A stretch of 64,000 nt of DNA, taken from the NCBI RefSeq assembly GCF_036195045.1, contig NZ_CP108100.1:1240001-1304000 (forward strand), in the 5' to 3' direction. The notes below the pieces were generated by a model that was not told the DNA's origin, ran no database searches, and worked only from the letters and a program-made list of their open reading frames with translations. This DNA is from Streptomyces sp. NBC_00236. GTDB taxonomy: Bacteria > Actinomycetota > Actinomycetes > Streptomycetales > Streptomycetaceae. The number at the start of each line of letters is the position of its first letter. The stretch's first letter is position 1. Positions 1 to 8,283 of the stretch are shown piece by piece. The translations under genes were made by a program, and so were the position numbers.

Positions 1-220
1 AAACAGACGTGAGGTTCACGCCGAACCGGCTGTCCGAATAGCGGACGGCCGTGGATGGTGCGGTGTCGTCGCCCGGCGGGCCCGGACGACCTCCGCCCGC
101 AACGCTGTGACCTGCACCGATGCTGGGGGTGAGTGGGTACCGGTACCGGCCCTCGGCGGCCCGGGCCACGAGGAGGTGTGGCCAAGGCCACGACCTCGGC
201 CCCGGCCGTCCGGACCTGCG

Positions 221-264
221 CGGGGCCCGGTACGGAGCCGTGCGGGGCCCGGTACGGCTCCGTA
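221..264. repeat. Two imperfect 22-bp tandem units with hairpin potential
   Basis: The unit beginning CGGGGCCCGGTACGG occurs at 221-242 and 243-264. Its halves ACGGAGCCGT (232-241) and ACGGCTCCGT (254-263) are inverted complements, so the stretch can fold into a 10-bp stem with a 12-nt loop. It may be a terminator for a gene left of the window. I see no convincing gene in the remainder of bases 1-359. Confidence 0.4.
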
Positions 265-359
265 CGGGACCGCCGTACCCCTCACCACTCCGGCCGGCAG
301 CGGCGGGCGGGCACGGGGGCGCACGCAACGGCCCCGGCGGACCGTAATACCCTCGGCTC

Positions 360-719
360 ATGCTTGACGCCCTGACGATCGCGGTCGGCGTGGCCGCCCT
401 CGCCCTCGCCGCCTGGTGCGGATTCGCCGCCTACCGGGACCAGCCGACCAAGGACTGGCACTTCATCGGGATGGCCGTGGTCACCCTGCTGGCGCTGTCC
501 CAGCTGGTGGTGGGGATCGTGCAGCTGGCCCGCGGTGAGCGGCCGGAACAGGGCATGACGATCTTCATCGCGTACCTGATCGGGGCCTTCCTCGCCGTAC
601 CGGCGGCGGGCTTCCTGTCGCTGAGCGAGCGGACCCGGTGGGGTTCGGTGACGGTGGCGGCGGGCGCGGTCGTGCTGGCCGTTCTCGAAGTACGGCTCTA
701 CGACATCTGGGGAAACTGA
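360..719 (+). CDS. Small integral membrane protein
   Basis: A 119-residue protein with about four hydrophobic segments (roughly residues 3-25, 36-58, 68-92 and 95-112) and no soluble domain. I do not recognise a named family; it looks like a conserved Streptomyces membrane protein of unknown role. The -10-like TACCCT at 348-353 lies six bases before the ATG, so the mRNA is probably leaderless. The next membrane protein starts two bases after its stop, which suggests one operon and perhaps one complex. Confidence 0.7.
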   Translation: MLDALTIAVGVAALALAAWCGFAAYRDQPTKDWHFIGMAVVTLLALSQLVVGIVQLARGERPEQGMTIFIAYLIGAFLAVPAAGFLSLSERTRWGSVTVAAGAVVLAVLEVRLYDIWGN

Positions 720-721
720 CC

Positions 722-1159
722 GTGACCGACACCGATCGCACCCCCGCAGCGGCAGCCGGAGAGAAGCCGCCTTTCGACCTGGGCACGGGTCCCGGGCGGG
801 TACTGGTCTGGTTCTACGGCGTGTTCACCGTGGCGGCGGCCTCCCGGGCGATCGTCCAGATGATCCTGGACTTCGGGAAGGCCCCGCTGTCCTACGTGCT
901 GTCGGCCGCCGCGGCGGCGGTCTACGGCTTCATCACCTACTCGCTGGTGCGCGGGGGCGAGAAGGCGCGACGGACGGCGCTGGTGTGCTGCGCCGCCGAG
1001 CTCGTCGGAGTGCTGATCGTGGGTACGTGGACGCTGGTCGAGCCTTCGGCGTTCTCGGACGCCACGGTCTGGTCGTACTTCGGCCGGGACTACCTGTTCA
1101 TCCCGGTGATCCTGCCGGTCACCGGGATGATGTGGCTGCGCCGCGCCCGGACCGCGTAA
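722..1159 (+). CDS. Small integral membrane protein, second gene of pair
   Basis: A 145-residue protein begun at GTG 722, directly after the preceding stop (717-719). Upstream in-frame codons overlap the previous gene and are unlikely to be used. A hydrophilic N-terminal tail of about 25 residues is followed by four predicted membrane segments (near 30-48, 58-77, 85-105 and 118-137), ending in the basic residues RRARTA. No enzymatic motif is visible and the function is unknown. The tight spacing argues for translational coupling with the first membrane protein. Confidence 0.65.
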   Translation: MTDTDRTPAAAAGEKPPFDLGTGPGRVLVWFYGVFTVAAASRAIVQMILDFGKAPLSYVLSAAAAAVYGFITYSLVRGGEKARRTALVCCAAELVGVLIVGTWTLVEPSAFSDATVWSYFGRDYLFIPVILPVTGMMWLRRARTA

Positions 1160-1164
1160 CTCCT

Positions 1165-1218
1165 GGGGTTTTCCGGCGGATCGGGCGCGGCCCCGGCCGT
1201 GATCCGCCGGACAGCCCC
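1165..1218. terminator. Convergent hairpin terminator
   Basis: TCCGGCGGATC (1172-1182) pairs with GATCCGCCGGA (1201-1211), with outer GGGG/CCCC pairing possible. It sits between the membrane-protein pair and the opposing GNAT gene and probably ends both. Confidence 0.6.
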
Positions 1219-1721
1219 TAAGCGCTCTTCACATAGGCGGGCGCCGATGCCTCCTTCTCCAGGAGGATCATCCGGACGCCGTCCTGACCGGTGGCGTCGC
1301 CGACGGGGGCGTAGCCCGCGCGCCGGTAGAGCCGCAGATTGCCTTCGCTCCGGTGCCCGGTGTGCAGCCGGAAGCGGGTGGCCGACCGCTGGTCGGCCAG
1401 TCCGGCCTCCGCAGCGCCCAGCAGACGGGCGCCGAGACCGTGCCCCTGGAGCCGGGGGTGGACGCAGAGCTTTCCGATCTGCCCGGTACCTTCCTGGTCC
1501 GCCGACCCGCGTACCGAACCGACGACTTCCTCGCCGAGCCGTGCCACGAACACGAGGTTCGTGGCGATTTCGGCGCGTACCGAGTCGAGGGTCTGGACGA
1601 GGGGGTCGATCCGGTAGTTCCCGTACAGCTCCGCCTCACTCTGAAAACAGAGGTACTGGAGTTTCAAGACCTGTTCGGCGTCCTGTGCCTTCGCCGCCGA
1701 GATGATCACGCTCATGCCCAT
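1218..1721 (-). CDS. GNAT family N-acetyltransferase
   Basis: Acetyl-CoA-dependent N-acetyltransferase of unknown substrate. The fold is recognised from the central strand GKLCVHPRLQGHGLGARLL, where the Q/R-x-x-G-x-G/A loop binds the CoA pyrophosphate, followed by the late N-L-R-L-Y-R-R-A-G-Y segment typical of the family. The ATG at 1721 is chosen because AGAGG lies nine bases upstream; GTG 1742 and ATG 1715 are alternatives. The gene follows the sigma-like gene by a few dozen bases on the same strand and may be cotranscribed. Confidence 0.75.
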   Translation of the reverse strand: MGMSVIISAAKAQDAEQVLKLQYLCFQSEAELYGNYRIDPLVQTLDSVRAEIATNLVFVARLGEEVVGSVRGSADQEGTGQIGKLCVHPRLQGHGLGARLLGAAEAGLADQRSATRFRLHTGHRSEGNLRLYRRAGYAPVGDATGQDGVRMILLEKEASAPAYVKSA

Positions 1722-1758
1722 CTGCGCATGCCTCTCGCTCACCTGATCCGCCGGTTGT

Positions 1759-2325
1759 CTACCGCTCCTTTCCCCGCAGTTCAGGAGCTACAACCTCCGC
1801 CGCCAGCATTCTGCGCAGACATCCAAGGCATCGGGAACGGATCGGGCCCAAACTCCCCTGTGACATACCCAACTCCCCTGCGATTTCCCGGTAGGTGGGA
1901 TCGGACGGGGCAAGGAGCGCGCGCAGTAAGCGGGCGCAGGGGCCGGGGAGCCGGTCCACCGCGGCGTGCAGCATCCGGCGCTGGTCGGCTCCGAGGGCGG
2001 CGCGCTCCGGGCCGCCGGAGAGGTCGGCGGTCCTCTCGTCGCGGTAGGGGCGCTCGCGCCGGGCGGTGCGGCGGGCCCGGCGGGCCTCCGCCCTGACGGT
2101 GTCCCGCACCCAGCGGGCGGTGTCCGGGGGCGGTCCCTGACCGGCCGGCCGCTCCAGCAGCCGCAGCCAGACGGCCTGTTCGAGGTCGGCGGGGTCGACG
2201 GCCGCGCCGGTGGCGGAGGCCGCCGCTTCCGCCCTCGCCTCGGCTCTGACCAGGGGATACAAGGTACGGACGAGGGTCGCGGCGCCCTGCGCGGGCAGGG
2301 TGTGCGGAAGATCGAGAAGCGTCAT
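1759..2325 (-). CDS. Sigma-70-family-like regulatory protein
   Basis: 188 residues. The C-terminal half has a region-4-like helix-turn-helix (DPTYREIAGELGMSQGSLGPIRSRCLGCLRRML), and the first half is a degenerate region-2-like helical domain with the acidic/aromatic patch DLEQAVWLRLLE. The layout fits small sigma-70-like factors common in Streptomyces, but no promoter specificity can be inferred. Start ATG 2325 is preceded by a G-rich stretch (GGGTGGGGGC) rather than a clear Shine-Dalgarno. It lies downstream of the glycerophosphodiesterase gene, separated by a hairpin. Whether it acts as a true sigma factor is uncertain. Confidence 0.65.
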   Translation of the reverse strand: MTLLDLPHTLPAQGAATLVRTLYPLVRAEARAEAAASATGAAVDPADLEQAVWLRLLERPAGQGPPPDTARWVRDTVRAEARRARRTARRERPYRDERTADLSGGPERAALGADQRRMLHAAVDRLPGPCARLLRALLAPSDPTYREIAGELGMSQGSLGPIRSRCLGCLRRMLAAEVVAPELRGKER

Positions 2326-2378
2326 GCCCCCACCCGATCGGCAATACCGCCGGCCGGCCGCCGAACCTGCCGGGACCA

Positions 2379-2404
2379 CCCGACCGGGGCACGCCCCGGC
2401 CGGG
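2379..2404 (-). terminator. Hairpin after glycerophosphodiesterase gene
   Basis: CCCGACCGGGGC (2379-2390) faces GCCCCGGCCGGG (2393-2404). The stem has one A-C mismatch and a very short loop. It lies just after the diesterase stop. Confidence 0.4.
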
Positions 2405-2432
2405 TGCTGACGACGCGGCTCCCGGAGGGGCG

Positions 2433-3599
2433 CTACTTGCCGGCGAAGTCCGCCGCCGCGAGCAGGGCCGTGTCCGGGTTGTCGGAGAAGATCCCGTCGA
2501 TTCCCGTGGCGAAGTACGCCGCGAAGGCGCCGAAGGCGTCCCCGTAGGCGTTGGGGTCCGTGCCCCGGCGGAAGTCGGCGGGCAGGAAGGTGTTCTCGTT
2601 GCGCATCGTGTACGGGTGCAGGATCAGGCCCTGCGCGTGCGCGTCCCGCACCAGGGCGGTGGGCGTGGTGAGCCGGCCGGAGGCGTCCTTGGGGATGATC
2701 AGGTCCAGGGTGGGGCCGATGCCCTGCGCGAAGGACGCCATCCACTTCAGGCCTGCGGGCTTCACCAGGTCGTCGGTGGTGCGCGGGTCGCCGGACGCCA
2801 CGAAGTCCCAGGGCTTGGAGCCGGCGCCGGAGAGCAGTACGACGCGCGGAGTGGCGACGAGCTTCGACAGCCGCTGGACGCTGCCGGGTTCGAAGGACTG
2901 GAGGATGAGCGGTGACTGGGCACGGTGCCGGTTGTAGCGGCGCAGCAACTTGGCGAGCGGCTCCTCCAGGCCGAGGCCCAGGCCGCGGAAGTAGGTGGGG
3001 TGCTTGGTCTCGACGTACAGCCAGACGGGCTTTCCGCGCTTGCGGCCCTCACGGTCGGCCCAGCGCAGGACCTCATCGAAGGTGGGGACCTCCCAGCGGC
3101 CGTCGTACAGCGTGTTCTTCTGCCGGTTGCCGGGGATGCGCTCCTTGGCCCGCAGCGTCTTCAGCTCGGCGAGGGTGAAGTCCTCGGTGAACCAGCCGGT
3201 CAGGGAGACGCCGTCGACCTTCTTCGTCGTCCGGCGGCTCGCGAACTCGGGGTGGGCGGCGACATCGGTCGTGGCAGTGATGTCGTTCTCGTGGCGGCAT
3301 ACGAGATGGCCGTCCCTGGTCGGCACCAGGTCCTGCTCGATGATGTGCGCGCCCATGTCGAGGGCCAGCTGGTAGGAGCCGAGCGTGTGCTCGGGACGGT
3401 ATCCGCTGGTGCCGCGGTGTCCGATGACGGTGGGCACCGGCAGGTCGAGGCGGCGGCCGCCGTGGCCGCCGGACTTCGCCTCGGACCTGCCTGCCGCCTG
3501 CGCCGTTCCGGTGACGCCGAGGGCGGCGGTGCCGAGTACGGCGGCCCCCACGCCCATGACGGTCCGTCGTCCGGGACTGGCCTGCGCACGCTCTGTCAT
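2433..3599 (-). CDS. Secreted glycerophosphodiester phosphodiesterase (Tat)
   Basis: 388 residues. It hydrolyses glycerophosphodiesters from phospholipid or teichoic-acid turnover to an alcohol and glycerol-3-phosphate outside the cell. The N-terminus carries a Tat signal (GRRTVMGVGAA followed by a hydrophobic Ala/Gly stretch to about residue 36). The mature domain opens with the GDPD hallmark VIGHRGTSGYRPEHTL (His61-Arg62, Glu70), and then AHIIEQDL and the second His region DGHLVCRHEND. ATG 3599 is favoured because GAGGAG lies about six bases upstream. It is divergent from the acyltransferase gene, suggesting linked lipid functions. Confidence 0.9.
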   Translation of the reverse strand: MTERAQASPGRRTVMGVGAAVLGTAALGVTGTAQAAGRSEAKSGGHGGRRLDLPVPTVIGHRGTSGYRPEHTLGSYQLALDMGAHIIEQDLVPTRDGHLVCRHENDITATTDVAAHPEFASRRTTKKVDGVSLTGWFTEDFTLAELKTLRAKERIPGNRQKNTLYDGRWEVPTFDEVLRWADREGRKRGKPVWLYVETKHPTYFRGLGLGLEEPLAKLLRRYNRHRAQSPLILQSFEPGSVQRLSKLVATPRVVLLSGAGSKPWDFVASGDPRTTDDLVKPAGLKWMASFAQGIGPTLDLIIPKDASGRLTTPTALVRDAHAQGLILHPYTMRNENTFLPADFRRGTDPNAYGDAFGAFAAYFATGIDGIFSDNPDTALLAAADFAGK

Positions 3600-3833
3600 G
3601 AATGCTCCTCGCATGTGATGTCCGGCACCTGTCGGGCGATGACCGAGCGTAGGCAGCGGCGCGGTCCGGACGGCGCCATCCGGGCGAACATGGCGCAAAC
3701 ACACGTCAACACTGCGTATCCACTGAGTGAACCCGATGTGCGATCAGCGAGTACCCGCGAGTATCGTCCTCACCTGCATGGACCCTCACCATCCGTCGCC
3801 TCGGCCGGCCCGGCCACTACACCGGAGGAACCG

Positions 3834-4505
3834 TTGTCCCGACTCGCACTCATCAAGGCAGTGCTCGGACCGATCCTGCGTCTGATGTTCCGTCCGCGGA
3901 TGGAGGGCATCGAGAACATTCCGGGTTCCGGGCCGGTGATCCTGGCGGGCAACCACCTGACGTTCATCGACTCGATGATCATGCCGATCTGCTGCGACCG
4001 TCCGGTGTTCTTCATCGGCAAGGACGAGTACGTCACGGGCAAGGGGATCAAGGGCCGGCTGATGGCCTGGTTCTTCACGGGTGTCGGCATGATCCCGGTG
4101 GACCGGGACGGCGGCCGCGGCGGTGTCGCGGCGCTGATGACGGGCCGCCGGATCCTGGAGGAGGGCAACGCCTTCGCGATCTACCCCGAGGGCACCCGCT
4201 CCCCCGACGGCCGCCTCTACCGGGGCCGTACGGGCATCGCGCGCCTGACGCTGATGACGGGGGCTCCGGTGGTGCCGTTCGCGATGATCGGTACGGACAA
4301 GCTGCAGCCGGGCGGCTCCGGTCTGCCGCGGCCGGGCAAGGTCACGGTCCGCTTCGGTGAGCCGATGGAGTTCTCGCGCTACGAGGGCATGGACCGCGAC
4401 CGCTATGTGCTGCGGGCGGTGACCGACTCCGTGATGGCCGAGGTGATGCGGCTGTCCGGCCAGGAGTACGTCGACATGTATGCCACGAAGGCCAAGGCCG
4501 CCTGA
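3834..4505 (+). CDS. 1-acyl-sn-glycerol-3-phosphate acyltransferase (PlsC-like)
   Basis: A 223-residue membrane-associated acyltransferase that transfers an acyl chain to lysophosphatidate or a related lysolipid. Motif I NHLTFID (His41-x4-Asp46) and motif III YPEGTRSPDG (about 117-126) are intact, and VVPFAMIGTD fits motif IV. The start is TTG 3834, preceded by GGAGGA with good spacing; in-frame upstream sequence is promoter DNA. The 234-bp divergent gap to the glycerophosphodiesterase gene probably holds both promoters. Confidence 0.9.
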   Translation: MSRLALIKAVLGPILRLMFRPRMEGIENIPGSGPVILAGNHLTFIDSMIMPICCDRPVFFIGKDEYVTGKGIKGRLMAWFFTGVGMIPVDRDGGRGGVAALMTGRRILEEGNAFAIYPEGTRSPDGRLYRGRTGIARLTLMTGAPVVPFAMIGTDKLQPGGSGLPRPGKVTVRFGEPMEFSRYEGMDRDRYVLRAVTDSVMAEVMRLSGQEYVDMYATKAKAA

Positions 4506-4540
4506 GCCCGAAGCCCGACGGCACGGCACACGAGAACACA

Positions 4541-4579
4541 GGAAGGGCCCGTACCCCGGTCGGCGGTACGGGCCCTTCC
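4541..4579. terminator. Convergent terminator, perfect 15-bp stem
   Basis: GGAAGGGCCCGTACC (4541-4555) pairs perfectly with 4565-4579 around a 9-nt loop. It ends plsC and the opposing MFS gene. Confidence 0.85.
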
Positions 4580-4590
4580 GTGTGCCCGCG

Positions 4591-6135
4591 TCAGTCGTGC
4601 ACGATGCCTTCCTCCAGCTCCTGGCCGCGCAGCAGGAACCAGGCGGCGACCGCCGTCGCCATCAGCACCACCGCGCCGATGGCGGAGGCGGCCCCCAGCC
4701 CGTCGACGAAGGCCTCCTGAGCGGCGGAGACCAGGGTCGTCGCCTGCTGTTCGGGCAGCGCCTCGGCCGCCTCGACCGCGCCGCCCAGCGACTCGTGGGC
4801 GGCCGCCGCGATGTCGGGCGGGGTTCCGGCAGGGGCGTTGAAGTCCTGGTACACCCCGGTGACGATGGAGCCGAGCAGCGCGATGCCGAGGGCTGCTCCC
4901 AGCTCGTACGCCGTCTCGGAGACCGCGGACGCGGAGCCGGCGTGCTCCTTCGGGACGCTGGAGAGGATCACGTCGGAGGTGACCGTGAAGGCGAAGCCCG
5001 CCCCCACGCCGACGACCAGCAGGAGCGCGCCGATCAGCGGATAGGCGGTGTCCTTGTGGACGGCGGAGACGGCGGCCAGTGACAGGCCGATCCCGGCGAG
5101 GCCGCCGGTCACCACGACGCGTACGGAGAAGCGGCGGGCGGTGGTCCCTGCCAGCAGACCCGCCGTGACCGCGCCGACCGCGGCGGGAAGCTCGGCGAGC
5201 CCGGCCTCCAGCGGGCCGCGCCCCTGGACCAGTTGCAGGAACTGGGAGAGGAAGAAGACGAGGCCGGAGAGGCCGAGGATGGTCAGCAGGTCGGCGAGCA
5301 CCGCGCCGGAGAATCCCCGGTGGTGGAAGAGCCGCATGTCGAGCAGCGGGGCGGGCAGCCGGAACTGCCGGCGTACGAACCAGATGAGCAGCGCCAGGCC
5401 GCCGAGGCCCGAGAGGGCGACCTCCCAGCTTCCGCCGTGGGCGGCGAGTTCCTTGATGGCGTAGACGACCCCGATCATGCCGACCAGGGAGAGGGCCACG
5501 CTCAGCAGGTCCCAGGGCCCGGGTGCGGGGTTCTTCGATTCGGGGATCATCTTGATGCCGACGACGACGAGCACCGCCATGACCGGCAGGTTGATCAGGA
5601 AGACCGATCCCCACCAGAAGTGCTCCAGCAGGAATCCTCCGACGACGGGACCGACGGCCGCGCCCGCCGAGGCCATCGCGCCCCAGATGCCGATGGCGAG
5701 GCTGCGCTCCCGTGCGTCGTGGAAGAGGTTGCGGATCAGGGCGAGGGTGGACGGCATCAGGGTGGCTCCCGCCACGCCCAGCAGGGCCCGCGCCAGGATC
5801 ATCATCTCGGGCGTGTGCGCGTACGCGTTGAGCACCGAGACCGCGCCGAAGGCGGTGGCACCGCACAGCAGCAGCTTCTTGCGGCCGATGCGGTCACCGA
5901 GGCTGCCCATCGAGACCAGGAGCCCGGCGATGACGAAGGAGTAGACGTCGCCGATCCAGAGCAGTTGGGTGCCGGTCGGTTCGAGGTCCTCGCTGAGGAA
6001 CGGGGTCGCGAGGCCCAGCACGGTCGCATCGACGGCCACCAGGAGCACGGCGAGCACGAGCACGGCCAGCGCGATCCACCGCCCGGGGCGGTAGAGCTCG
6101 GGCGCGGGCTCCGGTTGCTGTTCCATGCTGCTCAT
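4591..6135 (-). CDS. MFS multidrug efflux transporter (DHA2, 14 TM)
   Basis: 514 residues, the size of 14-helix drug:H+ antiporters. The loop-2 motif GDRIGRKKLLL (motif A) and the early VDATVLGLATPFLSEDL segment (motif D1) mark the DHA2 branch. About 14 hydrophobic helices fill the protein. The ATG at 6135 overlaps the stop of the upstream TetR gene in an ATGA junction, so the two are translated together. The substrate is unknown. Regulation is presumably by the neighbouring TetR through the palindrome at 6703-6720. Confidence 0.88.
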   Translation of the reverse strand: MSSMEQQPEPAPELYRPGRWIALAVLVLAVLLVAVDATVLGLATPFLSEDLEPTGTQLLWIGDVYSFVIAGLLVSMGSLGDRIGRKKLLLCGATAFGAVSVLNAYAHTPEMMILARALLGVAGATLMPSTLALIRNLFHDARERSLAIGIWGAMASAGAAVGPVVGGFLLEHFWWGSVFLINLPVMAVLVVVGIKMIPESKNPAPGPWDLLSVALSLVGMIGVVYAIKELAAHGGSWEVALSGLGGLALLIWFVRRQFRLPAPLLDMRLFHHRGFSGAVLADLLTILGLSGLVFFLSQFLQLVQGRGPLEAGLAELPAAVGAVTAGLLAGTTARRFSVRVVVTGGLAGIGLSLAAVSAVHKDTAYPLIGALLLVVGVGAGFAFTVTSDVILSSVPKEHAGSASAVSETAYELGAALGIALLGSIVTGVYQDFNAPAGTPPDIAAAAHESLGGAVEAAEALPEQQATTLVSAAQEAFVDGLGAASAIGAVVLMATAVAAWFLLRGQELEEGIVHD

Positions 6136-6683
6136 TGCTCCACGCTCCGGCGTGCGCCGCCGAGCAGCAACTCGACGATCATGTACGCGAAGTCCTGTCC
6201 GGCCACCCGGCCCGCCTGAACGGCCCATGCGGCGCTGCTGATGAGCCCGTAGAGCGCTTCGGTCAGCCAGGCCGGGGTCAGGTCGATGCGGATCTCGCCG
6301 CGCTCCTGGCCGCGCCGGAAGAACGCGGCGACCCGGGCGTCCAGCCGGTCCCAGCCGTCGTTCTGTCCGTCGCCCTCGAAGAGCTGATTCTCGGTCACGA
6401 GGAAGGAGAGGAGCCCGGCGCTGGGCTCGATCGCGTCGACGAACCTGCGCAGCGCCTCCTGCGAGGTGCCCTCGTCCAGCACCGCGGCGTCGAGGGCGGC
6501 TTCGAACTCCTGGATCCCCAGCTCCTCCAACGCCCTGACCAGGGCGTCCCGTCCGGCGAAGTGCCGGTGCAGGGTGGCGCGGCCGATTCCGGCCGCTCTG
6601 GCCACCTCGTCCATGGTGGCCGTCGATTTGCGGGTCAGCAGGGCGGCGGCGCTGCGCAGCACCTGCTCACGATCAAGAGTCAT
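6132..6683 (-). CDS. TetR family repressor of the adjacent MFS pump
   Basis: 183 residues. The N-terminal TetR helix-turn-helix is seen in ATMDEVARAAGIGRATLHRHFAGRDALV (about residues 22-49), followed by an all-helical ligand domain with a TetR C-terminal look (WLTEALYGLISSAAWAV). It is the first gene of a bicistron with the efflux gene (ATGA overlap). The usual logic is that a pump substrate binds the regulator and releases the shared promoter. A strong palindrome lies 20 bases upstream of its start, so autoregulation is likely. Confidence 0.88.
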   Translation of the reverse strand: MTLDREQVLRSAAALLTRKSTATMDEVARAAGIGRATLHRHFAGRDALVRALEELGIQEFEAALDAAVLDEGTSQEALRRFVDAIEPSAGLLSFLVTENQLFEGDGQNDGWDRLDARVAAFFRRGQERGEIRIDLTPAWLTEALYGLISSAAWAVQAGRVAGQDFAYMIVELLLGGARRSVEQ

Positions 6684-6702
6684 GAGACGACACTAACCCA
6701 CA

Positions 6703-6720
6703 TGAGACGTAAATGTCTCA
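6703..6720. promoter_or_regulatory. Candidate TetR operator
   Basis: TGAGAC-gtaaat-GTCTCA has perfect 6-bp arms with a 6-bp centre between the tetR start and the divergent HAD-like gene. A further TGAGACG half-site lies at the tetR start codon (6683-6689 region). Its position suits repression of tetR-MFS and possibly of the divergent gene. Confidence 0.65.
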
Positions 6721-6768
6721 CTGGAAAGGGGCTCGCGCCGCTCGCCGTGCGCGGAGGACCATGTCCGC

Positions 6769-7293
6769 ATGAAGCCGCTGCTGCTGATCGACATCGACGG
6801 CCCGCTCAATCCGTACGCAGCGCTCTCCCGCCGCCGCACGCCGGAGGGATACACCAGGCACCGCATGCGGCCGACAGGGTGGACCGACGGCCCGGCCCTG
6901 CCCGTTCTGCTCAACCCGGAGCACGGCGGGGAGCTGCTCGCGCTGGCCGGCCGCTACGAGCTGATCTGGGCGACCACCTGGAAGGACGAGGCGAACGAGT
7001 GGATCGGGCCGCGTCTGGGGCTGCCTCGGCTGCCGTACATCGACTGGCCGGACATGCACGGCGCCGCACCGGCCGGGACGTACTGGAAGACGCAGTACGT
7101 CGTGGAGTACGCGGCCGGGCGGCCGTTCGCCTGGGTCGACGACGAGATCACCGACCGGGACCGGGCCTGGGTCGCCGAGCAGGGGGCGGGCGGCGAGAGC
7201 CTGCTGCTGACGACGGATCCGCGGATCGGCCTGGTGCGGGCCGACTTCGACGCGCTGGCCGCGTGGGCGGACGGCCGGGGAACGGCCGGCTGA
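6769..7293 (+). CDS. HAD-like domain protein, function unknown
   Basis: 174 residues. The start LLLIDIDGPLNPY carries the DxDG motif of HAD-superfamily hydrolases, IWATTW supplies the motif-II-like Thr, and FAWVDDEITDRD the terminal acidic pair. This matches small 'HAD domain in Swiss Army Knife RNA repair'-type proteins seen in actinomycetes, but the substrate is not evident. The gene is divergent from tetR and shares its 85-bp intergenic region, so the TGAGAC operator may also affect it. Confidence 0.65.
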   Translation: MKPLLLIDIDGPLNPYAALSRRRTPEGYTRHRMRPTGWTDGPALPVLLNPEHGGELLALAGRYELIWATTWKDEANEWIGPRLGLPRLPYIDWPDMHGAAPAGTYWKTQYVVEYAAGRPFAWVDDEITDRDRAWVAEQGAGGESLLLTTDPRIGLVRADFDALAAWADGRGTAG

Positions 7294-7314
7294 CCGCCCC
7301 CCGCCGCCCTGCGC

Positions 7315-8205
7315 TCAGTCGCCGAGGAGGACCAGGTCGAGCCCGGGCAGCCGCGCCGGGTCGTTGATCACGAACAGCTCGACGACCCTTCCGCGTTCGA
7401 TCGTGAACCGCATGACCGAGAAGCGCTGTCCCTCCACCTCCGAGACGACCGCCGGGGCGCCGTCGAGCAGGGCGAACCGCGCCGACCGGCCGTACGGGGC
7501 GAACATGATGGCCTGCCTGGCCACGTTCGCGGCCCCGCGCACGAGCGAGGCCGCTCCGGCCGCCCCTTCGGACCGGGCCACTACATCCGGGTCGAGCACG
7601 GCGACGAGCGCGTCGAAGTCACCGCTGCGGGCGGCGGCGAGGAACGCGTCGACGACCTCCCGCCGGCGCGCCGCGTCCGGGTCGGGAACCGGGTCCGCGC
7701 CCTGGACCCGGCGGCGGGCCCGGCTGGCGAGCTGGCGGGCGGCGGCCGGGGTGCGGTCCACGATCCGGGCGATCTCGTCGAAGGGCACCGCGAACATGTC
7801 GTGCAGCACGAAGGCCAGGCGCTCGGCCGGTTCCAGCGTCTCGAGCACGACGAGCAGGGCGAGGCCCACCGAGTCGGCCATCAGCGCCTGCTGCTCCGGG
7901 TCGGCGCCGGACTGCGGGCCCAGGGTACGGCCGGGCACGTCGGCCTCCGGCGCGCCGGTCTCCAGGGGTTCCTCGCGGCGGGAGCGGCGCGAGCGCAGGA
8001 TGTCCAGGCAGACCCGGCCGACCACGGTGGTCAGCCAGCCGCCCAGGTTGCCGATCGCCGCGCTGTCGGAACGGCCGAGACGGATCCATGCCTCCTGGAC
8101 GGCGTCCTCCGCCTCGCTGTCGGAGCCGAGCATCCGGTAGGCCACAGCCTTGAGGCGGGCCCGGTTCTCCTCGAAGCGTGCCGCCAGGAAATCGTTTCCG
8201 TCCAC
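7315..8205 (-). CDS. ECF41-like sigma factor with C-terminal SnoaL-type domain
   Basis: 296 residues. Sigma region 2 (RMLGSDSEAEDAVQEAWIRLGR), region 4 (PFDEIARIVDRTPAAARQLASRARRRV) and then about 110 residues resembling a SnoaL/NTF2 fold, the ECF41 (SigJ-like) layout. In that family the extension controls activity in place of a separate anti-sigma factor. The terminal INDPARL resembles the family's NPDKL motif; the DGGGR motif is degenerate here. GTG 8205 has GGAGGA eight bases upstream. An ECF41-type promoter lies just upstream (8241-8267), pointing to autoregulation. ECF41 genes often sit beside oxidoreductases, and an aldo/keto reductase gene is adjacent. Confidence 0.85.
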   Translation of the reverse strand: MDGNDFLAARFEENRARLKAVAYRMLGSDSEAEDAVQEAWIRLGRSDSAAIGNLGGWLTTVVGRVCLDILRSRRSRREEPLETGAPEADVPGRTLGPQSGADPEQQALMADSVGLALLVVLETLEPAERLAFVLHDMFAVPFDEIARIVDRTPAAARQLASRARRRVQGADPVPDPDAARRREVVDAFLAAARSGDFDALVAVLDPDVVARSEGAAGAASLVRGAANVARQAIMFAPYGRSARFALLDGAPAVVSEVEGQRFSVMRFTIERGRVVELFVINDPARLPGLDLVLLGD

Positions 8206-8240
8206 AGCCGTCCTCCTGCGTCGTGTGCCGTCACCACACT

Positions 8241-8267
8241 GACGTACGGGATCCGTCCGATGTGACA
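8241..8267 (-). promoter_or_regulatory. ECF41-type promoter of the sigma gene
   Basis: On the minus strand TGTCACA (8267-8261) is followed after exactly 16 nt by CGTC (8244-8241). That is the ECF41 consensus as I recall it. A transcript would begin near 8235, about 30 nt before the GTG start. Confidence 0.7.
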
Positions 8268-8283
8268 GAAGTGCGGGGAGGGC

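Noticed and set aside
1..359. Several overlapping short open frames at the left edge
   Set aside because: All are low-complexity Arg/Pro/Gly shadows with no ribosome-binding site or recognisable domain.
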